Positions 42,241-50,706 of a stretch of DNA of 64,000 bases are shown one piece after another. The notes beneath the pieces were generated by a model that was given only the letters and a program-made list of their open reading frames with translations, searched no databases and was not told where the DNA came from. Every line of letters begins with the position of its first letter. Positions within the stretch are counted from its first letter, which is position 1. This DNA is from JANXAZ01 sp964504655 (GTDB taxonomy: Bacteria; Pseudomonadota; Alphaproteobacteria; Geminicoccales; Geminicoccaceae). The stretch lies in assembly GCA_964504655.1 (NCBI GenBank), contig CAZDFD010000011.1, forward strand, positions 1 to 64,000. Direction: 5' to 3'. A program made the translations under genes and the position numbers.

Positions 42241-43033
42241 GATCGGGCTCCACGGGTGCGGGCCGTGCGGCTCGGCCGCGGCGGTGGCGGCGCGCGAGCC
42301 CGAGGCCCAGGACGAGGAAGGTCGCCGCCAAGAGCACGGTCTGCATGGCGTTGAGGTCGGGCCGGAGCTCGCGCTGGAAGGCCGAGGCCACCACGAGCGA
42401 GAGCGGCTGGACCGGTCCGGCGAGCTGCCGCGCCAGCGTCGCGTCGGCGAGCGAGAGGATCATGCCGGCCGAGAAGCCGGCGAGGATCGACGGGGCGAGG
42501 AGCGGCAAGGTGACCATCCGGAGGGTCACGAGCGGGCTCGCTCCGAGGTCGCGGGCGGCCTCCTCGAGGCGGTGGTCGAGGCGGAGGACGGCGGCACCCA
42601 CGAGCATGGTCGTGAAGGGCAGGAAGGCGGTCGCCTGCGCGAGCACGAGCGCCCAATAGCCGCGCGACAGACCGGCGAGCTGGAGAAGCATGGCCTGGCC
42701 GATCGCGAGCACGCTCTTGGGCACGAGGAAGATCGCGAGCAGGAGGAGGAGGACGAGCGCCCGGAGCCCGGGAGCTGCGCCGCGCAGGCCCAGAGCGGTC
42801 AGGAGCCCGAGCCCGGCCGCGAGCAGGCCCACCGGCACGGCGATCCGGAAGCTCGTGAGGAGCCCGGCTAGGAACGCTTCGTTGGCCAGCAACTCGGCGT
42901 ACCAATGGAGCGTGAAGCCGCTCAGTGGCAGCGCCATGACCTCGGCATCGTTGAAGGAGAACAGGACGAGGATCGCGATCGGCAGATAGAGCGCGGCAAC
43001 GGCGGGCAGCAGGAGGCGTCGGGCCGATTTCAC
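42212..43033 (-). CDS. ABC permease, PotC-like
   Basis: This 273-residue inner-membrane permease has six hydrophobic segments. The EAA-like loop LEEAARDLGASPLVTLRMVTLPLLAPSILAG contacts the ATPase. The first segment, LPAVAALYLPIAILVLFSFNDAEV, is typical of PotC. The start GTG at 43033 overlaps the PotB-like stop (GTGA). The 3' end overlaps the acyl-CoA synthetase gene by 29 bases. Confidence 0.87.
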   Translation of the reverse strand: MKSARRLLLPAVAALYLPIAILVLFSFNDAEVMALPLSGFTLHWYAELLANEAFLAGLLTSFRIAVPVGLLAAGLGLLTALGLRGAAPGLRALVLLLLLAIFLVPKSVLAIGQAMLLQLAGLSRGYWALVLAQATAFLPFTTMLVGAAVLRLDHRLEEAARDLGASPLVTLRMVTLPLLAPSILAGFSAGMILSLADATLARQLAGPVQPLSLVVASAFQRELRPDLNAMQTVLLAATFLVLGLGLARRHRRGRAARPAPVEPDHAHAPALVR

Positions 43034-43884
43034 CGGCCGGCGCCCAGGACGATCCGCGTCGCCGGCAGCCGGGCGGTGAGGAGGAGGACGAGGAGCGCCA
43101 CGACGAGGAGCAGAATCAAGAGGAGCCAAGCCGTCGCCGCGGCGAGCGGCCAGTCGAAGGCGACACCGAACAGGCTGTCGATCATCGACATCGCGGTGGA
43201 ACCCGAGGTTCCGCCGAGCAGGGCCGGGGTCAGCTGGTCGCCGGCGGCGAGCGCGAAGGTGGCGAGCGCGCCGGCCAAGAGACCCGGGCTCGTGAGCGGC
43301 AGCGTCACGCGGCGGAACGCCTCGAAGGGGCGGCCACCCAGATCGCGGGCCGCTTCGACGAGACGCAGATCGACCCGCTCCGCGGCGATCCAGATCGCCA
43401 AGGTCATGAAGGGCAGGTTGTTGTAGACGAGCGTGAGCAGGGTCGAGACCGGGGTGTACAGGAGCACGCGCGTGGGCTCCTCCAGGAGACCGCTCTCGAC
43501 CAGGACCCAGTTGATCGGCCCGTTGACGCCCAGAAGGATGCGCCAGGCGTAGATGCGGACGATCTCGCCCACATAGAGCGGCGTGAGCAGCACCACCGTC
43601 GCAGCACCCTTGAGCAGCGGCGGCAGCCGGCTCATCGCGAGCGCGATCGGGTAACCGAGCAGGGCGCAAAGAAGGACGGTCGCGCTGCCGTAGAGGAGCG
43701 CTCGACCCAGGAGCCCCAGGATGGTGGCCGAGCCCGCCGCCTCGAGCCAGGCCCGTGCCGAGAGATCGGGGACCAGGAGCATCTCGTCGACCGACCAGAA
43801 GCCGATCAGCGCCATCGCCAGGAGCGGGGCCACGCCCATCGCGAGCACGAGCAGGAGGCCCGGCAGGAGGAGGAGCGCCCTCAT
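43030..43884 (-). CDS. ABC permease, PotB-like
   Basis: This 284-residue permease has six predicted helices and the loop LVEAARDLGGRPFEAFRRVTLPLTSPGLLAG. The ATG at 43884 overlaps the ATPase stop (ATGA). An upstream extension to 44052 runs through the ATPase gene in a wrong frame and is rejected. With the PotC-like protein it forms the membrane channel. Confidence 0.87.
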   Translation of the reverse strand: MRALLLLPGLLLVLAMGVAPLLAMALIGFWSVDEMLLVPDLSARAWLEAAGSATILGLLGRALLYGSATVLLCALLGYPIALAMSRLPPLLKGAATVVLLTPLYVGEIVRIYAWRILLGVNGPINWVLVESGLLEEPTRVLLYTPVSTLLTLVYNNLPFMTLAIWIAAERVDLRLVEAARDLGGRPFEAFRRVTLPLTSPGLLAGALATFALAAGDQLTPALLGGTSGSTAMSMIDSLFGVAFDWPLAAATAWLLLILLLVVALLVLLLTARLPATRIVLGAGR

Positions 43885-44945
43885 GCGGCGAGGCGGGTGA
43901 TGCAGGCCCGCTCGGGCTCGAAGCCCAACACGATCTCGCTGCCCGGCGCGATCGGCTCCGCCGCGTAGGCAGCGAGGCCGATCCCGTCGGCCTCGAGGTC
44001 GACCAGGAACCGATCCCCGCGGTAGACCAACTGGCGGACCCGCGCCCGCCAAGGTCCGCGACCACCGAGACGGAGCTGTTCGGGTCGGAGCACGAGGACG
44101 GCGCGCTCGCCGACGGAGAGTGGCGCGCCGAACGGTGCCTCGACGATCCCGAGCGCGGTCTCGAGCACGGCGTGCTCGCGGGCCTCCAGAACCCGGCCCG
44201 GCACGAGGCTCGCCTCGCCGAGAAAGTTCGCGACGAAGCTGTCGGCGGGTCGGCCGTAGACCTCCTGCGGCGAGCCGATCTGGGCGATCCGACCGGCGTT
44301 CATGACAACGAGGAGGTCGGAGAGCGCGAACGCCTCCTCCTGATCGTGGGTGACGTGCAGGAAGGCGGTGCCGAGCCCGCGCTGGAGAGCCTTGAGCTCG
44401 AGCTGGAGATGGCCCCTCAAGCCTCGGTCCAGTGCCGAGAAGGGCTCGTCGAGGAGGAGCAGGAGCGGCTCCGCCACGAGGGCGCGGGCCACCGCGATCC
44501 TCTGCTGCTGGCCGCCCGACAGCTCGTGCGGGTAGCGGTCGGCGAAGTCCTCCATGCGGACGGTGCGCAAGGCGCGCCGGATCCGCGCGTCGTCGCGGCC
44601 GACCGCGCCGCGGACGGCGAGCGCGAAGCCGACATTGCGGGCGACGGTCAGATGCGGGAAGAGCGCATAGCTCTGGAACACCGTGTTGACCGGCCGCCGC
44701 TCGGGCGGGAGCCCGCCGATCTCCCGCCCGTCGAGCCGGATCGACCCGGTATCGGCTCGCTCGAAGCCGGCGATGCAGCGCAGGATCGTCGTCTTGCCGC
44801 AGCCCGAGGGCCCGAGCAGCGTGACGAAGGCGCCTGGCGGCACCGCGAGATCGACGCCCGCTACGGCGAGCTGCTCGCCGTAGCGTTTGACCAGCCCCTC
44901 GACGAGGAGGAGCGGTGCCGGCGCCGGGGAGGTGCCGCTGTGCAT
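43881..44945 (-). CDS. ABC ATPase, PotA-like (polyamine/Fe type)
   Basis: This 354-residue ATPase has Walker A GPSGCGKTT (45-53), Q-loop TVFQSYALFPHLTV, signature LSGGQQQRIAVARAL, Walker B LLLLLDEPFSALD and H-loop HVTHDQ. A C-terminal TOBE domain follows from about residue 280 (ERAVLVLRPEQLRL). It powers the spermidine/putrescine-type importer encoded around it. The gap to the binding-protein gene is 22 bases. Confidence 0.9.
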   Translation of the reverse strand: MHSGTSPAPAPLLLVEGLVKRYGEQLAVAGVDLAVPPGAFVTLLGPSGCGKTTILRCIAGFERADTGSIRLDGREIGGLPPERRPVNTVFQSYALFPHLTVARNVGFALAVRGAVGRDDARIRRALRTVRMEDFADRYPHELSGGQQQRIAVARALVAEPLLLLLDEPFSALDRGLRGHLQLELKALQRGLGTAFLHVTHDQEEAFALSDLLVVMNAGRIAQIGSPQEVYGRPADSFVANFLGEASLVPGRVLEAREHAVLETALGIVEAPFGAPLSVGERAVLVLRPEQLRLGGRGPWRARVRQLVYRGDRFLVDLEADGIGLAAYAAEPIAPGSEIVLGFEPERACITRLAA

Positions 44946-44967
44946 CGCCGCTGCGGCCGGAATCCGC

Positions 44968-46047
44968 TCAAGCAGCCTTGACCTCGTTCCAGAGCTTGAT
45001 CCAGTCGCTGTAATTGGCGGGCGCCTTCGGCCAAAGGAAGCTCTTCATGAGGTCGAGGTCGTCGATGAAGATGTTGGCGCGTGCTTGTTGGTCCAGCTTG
45101 TCGCGGATGACCGAGGTCGAGGTCGCGTAGTGGCCGCCCTCGTCGGTGGCGGTGGCAGACGCGTAGTCGGGCCCGAGCAGATAGTCGATGAACCCGTGCG
45201 CCGCCTCGCGGACCTCGCCCGAAAGCCGGGTCGGGATCGCGGCGCAGTCGCACCAGCCCATGATCCCGGCCTTGGGCTTGGCCATGCCCATCGGCATCTT
45301 CTCGTGCAGGACGTCGTACGGCACCCGCCAGGAGAAGGCGCAGACCACCTCCCCGGTCGCGAAGAGGTTGGTGAGATCGCCGATCGACTGCCAGTAGGTC
45401 CGCAGGATCTTCTTCTGGGCGAGCAGCGCTTTCCTGGCCTCGCCGAGCTCGACCGCGCTCATCTGGAAGACCCGCTCGCGCGGGACGCCGACATAGAGCC
45501 CGGCGATCGCCACGCTCTCGAGCGCGTAGTCGCGCATCGCGAGCTTGCCGCTCCATCGCGCGTCGAACAGCGCCTCGTAGCCGGGCTCCTCGGGCAGGAC
45601 GTCCTTGCGGTAGACGATCGGGTTGAGGCCCCAGAGATACGGCATCGCGTAGAGCTTGCCGTCCGGCCCGCGGATGTCCTTGTTGGTCTTGAACATGTCG
45701 TAGAGGAGCGCGGTACCCGGCAGCTTGCCCTCGTCGAGGGGCTGCAGAACGCCGGCCTTGATGTAGCGCTCGATGCCGTTGATCGACGGGCTCAAGACGT
45801 CCCACTCCGCCCCGGCCCCGGTCCGCAGGGCAGCGAACTGTGCGTCGTCGCTGGTCATGTAGACCGAGCGGATCGCGATCCCGGTGCGCCCGGTGAACGC
45901 CTTCGAGAACGCCGGCTTGCCGTTCGACTCCCAGGTCGACCAAGCGAGCTCCTTGACGGCCGCCCGAGCCGGCCGGACCGGCAGCGCGGCGACACCGGCC
46001 GAAGCGAGGCCGGCCAACACAACCTTCCGTCTGGGGATCGCGGTCAT
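44968..46047 (-). CDS. Periplasmic substrate-binding protein, PotD-like
   Basis: This 359-residue binding protein has an export signal with a twin arginine (PRRKVVLAGLASAGVAALPV), cleaved near ARA. Its body is like PotD/PotF and related iron or thiamine binders: YDMFKTNKDIRGPDGKLYAMPYLWGLNPIVYRKD and HGFIDYLLGPDYASATATDEGGHY. It is the first gene of the ABC-ligase operon and is divergent from a LysR regulator, the most likely controller. Polyamine is one possible ligand, but carboxylate or amine compounds are equally possible. Confidence 0.87.
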   Translation of the reverse strand: MTAIPRRKVVLAGLASAGVAALPVRPARAAVKELAWSTWESNGKPAFSKAFTGRTGIAIRSVYMTSDDAQFAALRTGAGAEWDVLSPSINGIERYIKAGVLQPLDEGKLPGTALLYDMFKTNKDIRGPDGKLYAMPYLWGLNPIVYRKDVLPEEPGYEALFDARWSGKLAMRDYALESVAIAGLYVGVPRERVFQMSAVELGEARKALLAQKKILRTYWQSIGDLTNLFATGEVVCAFSWRVPYDVLHEKMPMGMAKPKAGIMGWCDCAAIPTRLSGEVREAAHGFIDYLLGPDYASATATDEGGHYATSTSVIRDKLDQQARANIFIDDLDLMKSFLWPKAPANYSDWIKLWNEVKAA

Positions 46048-46228
46048 TCCTGTCTCCTCCGGGCTGGTCCCGCCGCCGCCCGCACCGATCGGCGGAGGAC
46101 GGGGCCGACCGATCGCTCGCCGCTACCGCCTAATCGAGGCTTGCCAATCCGCACAGCGCTGGTCTCGACAAGACCTCCATAACGTTCTACGTAACCGTGC
46201 ATCCTTTGTTCACGGTGCACGCGGGAAC

Positions 46229-46260
46229 TTGCCTACAGGACGAGCATTGCTCGTAGGCAA
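46229..46260. promoter_or_regulatory. Nested inverted repeat before the LysR gene
   Basis: The outer arms TTGCCTAC (46229-46236) and GTAGGCAA (46253-46260) are perfect complements. Inside them CGAGCA (46241-46246) and TGCTCG (46248-46253) form a second palindrome. The element ends 31 bases before the LysR ATG and lies in the divergent region with the ABC operon. It may be the LysR operator or an RNA hairpin in the lysR leader. LysR sites usually have a T-N11-A core. Confidence 0.6.
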
Positions 46261-46291
46261 TTGCGGCGTCTCCGGGCAGATCGAGAGCGGG

Positions 46292-47305
46292 ATGCACCGG
46301 GTGGCAGCCTGTCAGCAGATCGGAGGCCTGGACTTCCGCCAAGCGCGGATCCTGGCCACGGTGCTGCGCGAGGGCTCGGTGTCGCGGGCCGCCGACCGGC
46401 TGAAGTTGAGCCAACCGGCGGTGAGCGTGGTCCTGCGGCGGCTGCGGCGCGCCTTCGCCGATCCGCTCCTGGTCCGAGCAGCGGGTGGCCTCGTGCCGAC
46501 CGAGCGCGGGCGCGCCCTCCTGCCCCTCCTCGAGCGGCTGGTCGATGCGTTCGAGGATCTCGAGCGAGCCGGAGAGGGGTTCGAGCCGGCGACCTCGACC
46601 CACCTGTTCCGCCTGGCCTCGCCGAGCTATCTCGCGGCGCTGCTGTTTCCGGCGCTGGCCGCGACCCTCCGTCGCGAGGCGCCCGGGGTCGATCTCGAGG
46701 CCCGGGCGATGTGGCCGGGCTTCGACTATGTGGGAGCACTCGGCGCGAACGAACTCGACTTCGTCGTCGCCAACTGGCCCGAGGCGCCCGAGCACCTCAA
46801 GGGCGTCACGCTGCTCGACGACGCGCTCGTCTGCCTGCTCCCGGACGGGCATCCGCTGGCCGGCCCCGAGCCACTGCCCCTCGAGGCCTATCTCGGGCTC
46901 GATCACGTGTCGCCGACGCCCCCCTCGGCCGCCCGCTCGAGCCCGGTGGACGGCGCGCTGGCGCGGCTCGGCCTGCGTCGGCGGATCCGGATCGTGGTCC
47001 CCGACTACACGATCCTGCCCTCGATCGTGGCCGAGAGCGGGCTCGTCTTCACCACGGGCGCACGCTTCCTGCCGCTCGCCCGGCGCATCGCCCCGATCGC
47101 CGTGGCGCCGGCCCCGGTCGAGCTCGGTACGATCCGGTTCCGCCTGCTCTGGCACGAGCGGGTGCACGCCGATCCGGCCCATCGCTGGCTGCGCGGGCGG
47201 CTACGTACGCTCGCGGCCGAGCTGCCCGAGCCCGAGCCGTTCGACATCCCGGCCGATCTCGGCGTCGGCCCGGTGCTCGGCCTCGGTCTCGGGCGACGCG
47301 GCTGA
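46292..47305 (+). CDS. LysR-family transcriptional regulator
   Basis: This 337-residue regulator has an N-terminal winged helix-turn-helix: LDFRQARILATVLREGSVSRAADRLKLSQPAVSVVLRRLRRAFADPLLVR. A substrate-binding-like domain follows (about 100-310). The ATG at 46292 was chosen because the HTH begins about 14 residues later. The gene is divergent from the polyamine-type ABC operon with a 244-base region between, which is the classic arrangement for a LysR regulator and its target. The co-inducer is unknown. Confidence 0.87.
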   Translation: MHRVAACQQIGGLDFRQARILATVLREGSVSRAADRLKLSQPAVSVVLRRLRRAFADPLLVRAAGGLVPTERGRALLPLLERLVDAFEDLERAGEGFEPATSTHLFRLASPSYLAALLFPALAATLRREAPGVDLEARAMWPGFDYVGALGANELDFVVANWPEAPEHLKGVTLLDDALVCLLPDGHPLAGPEPLPLEAYLGLDHVSPTPPSAARSSPVDGALARLGLRRRIRIVVPDYTILPSIVAESGLVFTTGARFLPLARRIAPIAVAPAPVELGTIRFRLLWHERVHADPAHRWLRGRLRTLAAELPEPEPFDIPADLGVGPVLGLGLGRRG

Positions 47306-47340
47306 GCCGTGGTGCCGTCCGGCCCCATCGCTCGGGGCCG

Positions 47341-47577
47341 AGGCGGGAGGAGATCTGCCACGTCGAGCTCGAGATCGCGGACCAGAAGGGCCCGGTACTT
47401 GTCGCCCCGCCCGGCCGTGTGCAGCGAACGGTCGCCCGCGGGCGAGGGGTCGCGATGGACCTCGAGCCGGTCGGCCGGCAGAGCGATCAGCCGGACCTCG
47501 TCGACGGTGAAGCGGTGCGGCGGCGCTCGCCCGCCCTCCACCAGCTCGGTGGCGATCGGCTCCGCGAGCCGCGGCAT
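47341..47577 (-). pseudogene. Decayed Uma2-family endonuclease-like fragment
   Basis: A 79-residue stretch on the minus strand joins what looks like the start of a Uma2-type restriction-endonuclease-like protein (PHRFTVDEV) directly to what looks like its end. The end part is DRLEVHRDPSPAGDR, then DKYRALLVRDLELDVADLLPP. The usual 100-residue middle with the catalytic residues is missing. The frame then runs on without a stop into the antisense of the LysR gene. The most likely reading is a large internal deletion of a formerly intact gene. The rest of 47306-47678 holds nothing else that I can support. Confidence 0.5.
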
Positions 47578-47678
47578 CGGCCGGACTTCTGCATGCCACC
47601 GTGGGAGGACCGCCCGTTCGGCCGACCTCGACAGGCCGGGCGCTGATCGATCGGGCGGGGAACCGGCGAGGCCCCTCG

Positions 47679-48164
47679 TCAGGAGTCGGGTCGGGCCAGA
47701 CGGATGCGGCAGCACCCCGCGCGGCCGGGACGCCAGGTTTCGGCGGCGAAGGCGACACCCGACGCCTCGAACAGGCCACGGTCGAACGCGCCGGCGAGCC
47801 GGCAGAGCGTGGCGATCCGCTCGCCGTCGAGGCCGCTGGCTCGCCAGGTGTCCTGGAGCGGGCAGCGGTGCACCTGGACGGTCACCACGTCGCCCTCCTG
47901 CTCGAGCGTGTGCGGGTAGAGCCGGCCCTCGTCCGGGCTCGTCGCGAGGAACCGCTCGGCCACCGCCCGGGCGTCGCCCCTGGGCGTCGCCGCGAACAGC
48001 CCCGCGGCGACCTCGCGGCCGCGCCGCTCGAGCACCCGGGCCAGGAGCCGCTCGGCCGCCTCGCCGCCGAGCTCGGCCCCGAGCTCGTCCAGGAGGAGGC
48101 GGTAGAGGTGCGCCCGGTTGGCGAAGGCCTCCTCGAGCTCGCGGCGCAGCCGGGCCTCGATCAT
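47679..48164 (-). CDS. L-2-amino-thiazoline-4-carboxylate hydrolase-like protein
   Basis: This 161-residue protein resembles the ATC hydrolase family. It has an N-terminal helical part (ANRAHLYRLLLDELG) and a C-terminal cysteine-containing region HRCPLQDTWRASGLDGERIATLCRLAGAFDRGLF ending AGCCRIRL. The name comes from an enzyme of cysteine analogue degradation in Pseudomonas, but most members have no known activity. It is convergent with LysR and divergent from the sugar aldolase operon across a 135-base region. Confidence 0.68.
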   Translation of the reverse strand: MIEARLRRELEEAFANRAHLYRLLLDELGAELGGEAAERLLARVLERRGREVAAGLFAATPRGDARAVAERFLATSPDEGRLYPHTLEQEGDVVTVQVHRCPLQDTWRASGLDGERIATLCRLAGAFDRGLFEASGVAFAAETWRPGRAGCCRIRLARPDS

Positions 48165-48299
48165 CCGCTCCTCCCGCCAGGGTCCGCGAAGCCCGGCCTA
48201 GCCGCCGGCGGCGACGCGGGCAATCGCCGACGCCGCTTGCTCGGCCGGCGGACGCCGATATGGTCCGCGCCGCGGCGCGAGGCGACGGGGGGGTGAGAC

Positions 48300-49076
48300 A
48301 TGCGACTGGATCTCGGGCAGCCGAGGCTCGTGCTCGCCATGGATCACGCCCGAGCGATGGGCGCGGTCGACGGCCTCGACGATCCCGGCGCAGTGCTCGA
48401 CCGGGTGCTCGAGGCGGGTGCCGACGCGGTGATGACCAGCTTCGGGGTGGTCAAGCGCTGGCGCGGCCGGCTGATCGGGCGGGTGCCGACCTTCCTCCGC
48501 CTCGACGGCGGACCCTCGCTCGTGAAGGAGCGCTGGCTCGAGAACAGCGAATGGACGCTCCTGCACACCCTCGACGACGCCGCGCGGCTCGGCGTCGACG
48601 GGGTGTGCCTGATGTACTTCATGGGCGCGCCCTGCGAGCTTCGGACCCTCGAGATCGTCGCCCGGGTGTGCGGCGAGGCCATGGCCCGGGGCCTGCCGGT
48701 GATGGTCGAGGCGCTGCCCTGCCGCCACCCGGCGATCCCCGACACCAACGACGCGCGGATGATGGCGGACGCCTGCCGGATCGCCTTCGAGCACGGCGCC
48801 GACATCCTCAAGACCTACTTCCCGCACGACCGGGCCGGGTTCGCGCGGGTCGTCGCGACCTGCCCCGCACCGGTGCTGATCGCCGGTGGACCCAGGCTGC
48901 CCGACGACCGGGCGGTGCTCGCCATGGTGGCCGACAGCGTCGCGGTCGGCGGCCGGGGCGTCGTGTTCGGGCGCAACATCTGGCAGCACGCCCGGCCCGA
49001 GCGGATGGTGCGGGCGCTCGCCGCGGCGCTGCGCGGCGCGGGTCCCGAGGTGGCCGCGGCGCAGCTCGAGGGCTGA
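48300..49076 (+). CDS. DhnA/LacD-type class I aldolase
   Basis: This 258-residue TIM-barrel aldolase belongs to the DeoC/FbaB/LsrF superfamily. It has LVLAMDHARAMG at the first strand, AGADAVMTSFGVVKRW, PVMVEALP, the Schiff-base lysine region GADILKTYFP and PVLIAGGPRLPDD with the VGGRGVVFGRNIWQH phosphate loop. It should cleave or rearrange a phosphorylated ketose. The gene is followed after 15 bases by a FGGY kinase and then the ABC genes, so it probably acts on the phosphorylated product of that kinase. Confidence 0.82.
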   Translation: MRLDLGQPRLVLAMDHARAMGAVDGLDDPGAVLDRVLEAGADAVMTSFGVVKRWRGRLIGRVPTFLRLDGGPSLVKERWLENSEWTLLHTLDDAARLGVDGVCLMYFMGAPCELRTLEIVARVCGEAMARGLPVMVEALPCRHPAIPDTNDARMMADACRIAFEHGADILKTYFPHDRAGFARVVATCPAPVLIAGGPRLPDDRAVLAMVADSVAVGGRGVVFGRNIWQHARPERMVRALAAALRGAGPEVAAAQLEG

Positions 49077-49091
49077 GCCGCGCCGGCGGCG

Positions 49092-50645
49092 ATGGACTCC
49101 CGCGGCCCGCTCCTGATCGGCGTCGACGCCGGGACGAGCCGGGTCCGGGCGCTCGCCTTCGCCGGATCCGGCCGGGTCGTGGCGGAGGTCGGCCGGCCGA
49201 CCCCCTGGCGGGTGCCGGCACCGGGGCAGGCCGAGCTCGACGCCGAGGAGCTCGCCCGGCTGGTCGCGGCGCTCCTGGGCGAGCTCGCGGCACGGCTCGA
49301 CGATCCGGCCCGCGTGCGCGGGCTCGCCGTGGCGAGCGTCGGCGAGGCCGGCGTGCTCCTGGACGCGCGCGACCGCCCCCTGGCGCCGGTGCTCGCCTGG
49401 TACGACCCGCGGCCGGCGGCGCTGCGCGAGGCGGTACTGGTGCGGATCCCGGCCGAGCGGCTGGCGGCCGTGACGGGGCTCGCGCCGGAGCCGATCTTCA
49501 CCCTCTTCAAGCTCGCCTGGCACGCCCGCCATCAGCCCGAGGCCTGGGCCCGGGCGCGGCGCTGGCTGCACCTGGCCGACTGGATCGCGTTCCGGCTGGG
49601 GGCGGCGCCGGCGACCGATGCCAGCCTCGCCTCGCGCACCGCGCTCCTCGATCTCGGGGCGGCGCGCTGGTCGGCGGAGCTGGTCGCGGCAGCCGGGATC
49701 GAGCCGGGCCTCCTGCCCGAGATCCTGCCCTCGGGCACCCGGATCGGGACGCTCGCGCCCGATCTCGCCCGCGCCGCCGGCCTGCCCGAGGACTGCGCGA
49801 TCGGGGTCGGCGGCCACGACCATGTGCTCGGCATGCTCGCCGCCGGTGCGGTGGAGCCCGGGCTCGTGCTCGACAGCATGGGCACCGCCGAGGCGCTCAC
49901 CCTGCCGCTCGGCGGACCGCGCCTGGACGGCCGGCTCGCCGGCCTGGGCTTCAACCAGGGTCTGGCCCTGGTCGACCGGCCGATCCCCTACGTGCTGACC
50001 GGCCTCATGACCTCGGCCGCCTGCATCGACTGGTGCCTCGCGGTCGCGGCGGGCGGTGGCGACCGCGCGGCGCTGATCGCGGCCGCACGCGCCGTCCCGC
50101 CCGGCAGCCGCGGCGTCCTGTTCCTCCCGCACCTGCGCTTCGGCTCGCCGCCCTTTCCGGATCCAGAGGGCCGCGGTGCCTTCCTCGGGCTCGCCGCGGC
50201 GACCGGCCCGGCCGAGCTGTTCCGGGCGGTCCTCGAGGGCGTGGCGCTCGACTGGCAGCACATGCTGGAGCGGCTGTGCGCCCGGCTCGACCGGCCGCTG
50301 CCGGAGCGGCTCCGGGCGATCGGTGGCAGCACCCACAACACCCTCCTGCTCGAGATCAAGGCCGCGCTCTTCGGCCGGCCGATCGAGGTCGCCGAGATGG
50401 CCGAGGGGACCGCTCTGGGCGCGGCGCTCCTGGGCGGTATCGCGGCCGGGCTCTGGGGCCGCCTCGAGGAGGCCCGCGCCGGTCTCGAGCCGGCCTTCGC
50501 CGAGCTCGCCCCGGATCCCGGCTGGCCGCCCGCGGCGCGCCGCGCGCTGCTCGACGCCTACGCCCTGCTCTACGCCGGCACGCGCCCCCTGCACCGCCGC
50601 CTCGCCGCCGCGCACGGGGGTTGCTGGCCGGCGGAATCGTCCTAG
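49092..50645 (+). CDS. FGGY-family carbohydrate kinase
   Basis: This 517-residue sugar or polyol kinase has the phosphate-1 loop LLIGVDAGTSRVRALAF and a middle IGVGGHDHVLGMLAAGAV with the catalytic Asp. SMGTAEAL and the C-terminal GGSTHNTLLLEIKAALFGRPIEV adenosine loop follow. It is about the normal FGGY size. It sits between an aldolase and a CUT1-type ABC transporter, which makes a route import-phosphorylate-cleave likely. The pairing of an LsrK-like kinase with an LsrF-like aldolase also recalls autoinducer-2 processing, but the transporter type differs. Confidence 0.86.
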   Translation: MDSRGPLLIGVDAGTSRVRALAFAGSGRVVAEVGRPTPWRVPAPGQAELDAEELARLVAALLGELAARLDDPARVRGLAVASVGEAGVLLDARDRPLAPVLAWYDPRPAALREAVLVRIPAERLAAVTGLAPEPIFTLFKLAWHARHQPEAWARARRWLHLADWIAFRLGAAPATDASLASRTALLDLGAARWSAELVAAAGIEPGLLPEILPSGTRIGTLAPDLARAAGLPEDCAIGVGGHDHVLGMLAAGAVEPGLVLDSMGTAEALTLPLGGPRLDGRLAGLGFNQGLALVDRPIPYVLTGLMTSAACIDWCLAVAAGGGDRAALIAAARAVPPGSRGVLFLPHLRFGSPPFPDPEGRGAFLGLAAATGPAELFRAVLEGVALDWQHMLERLCARLDRPLPERLRAIGGSTHNTLLLEIKAALFGRPIEVAEMAEGTALGAALLGGIAAGLWGRLEEARAGLEPAFAELAPDPGWPPAARRALLDAYALLYAGTRPLHRRLAAAHGGCWPAESS

Positions 50646-50706
50646 AGATGGGGCCGGCGCCGCGGCGATCGTCGGCGCCCGAGACAACGGATCAGGTGGG
50701 GAAACG

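Noticed and set aside
47005..47715. A full-length 236-residue gene on the minus strand
   Set aside because: Only the middle part resembles a protein family (Uma2-like); the rest is antisense of LysR and upstream noise, so a decayed fragment was listed instead.
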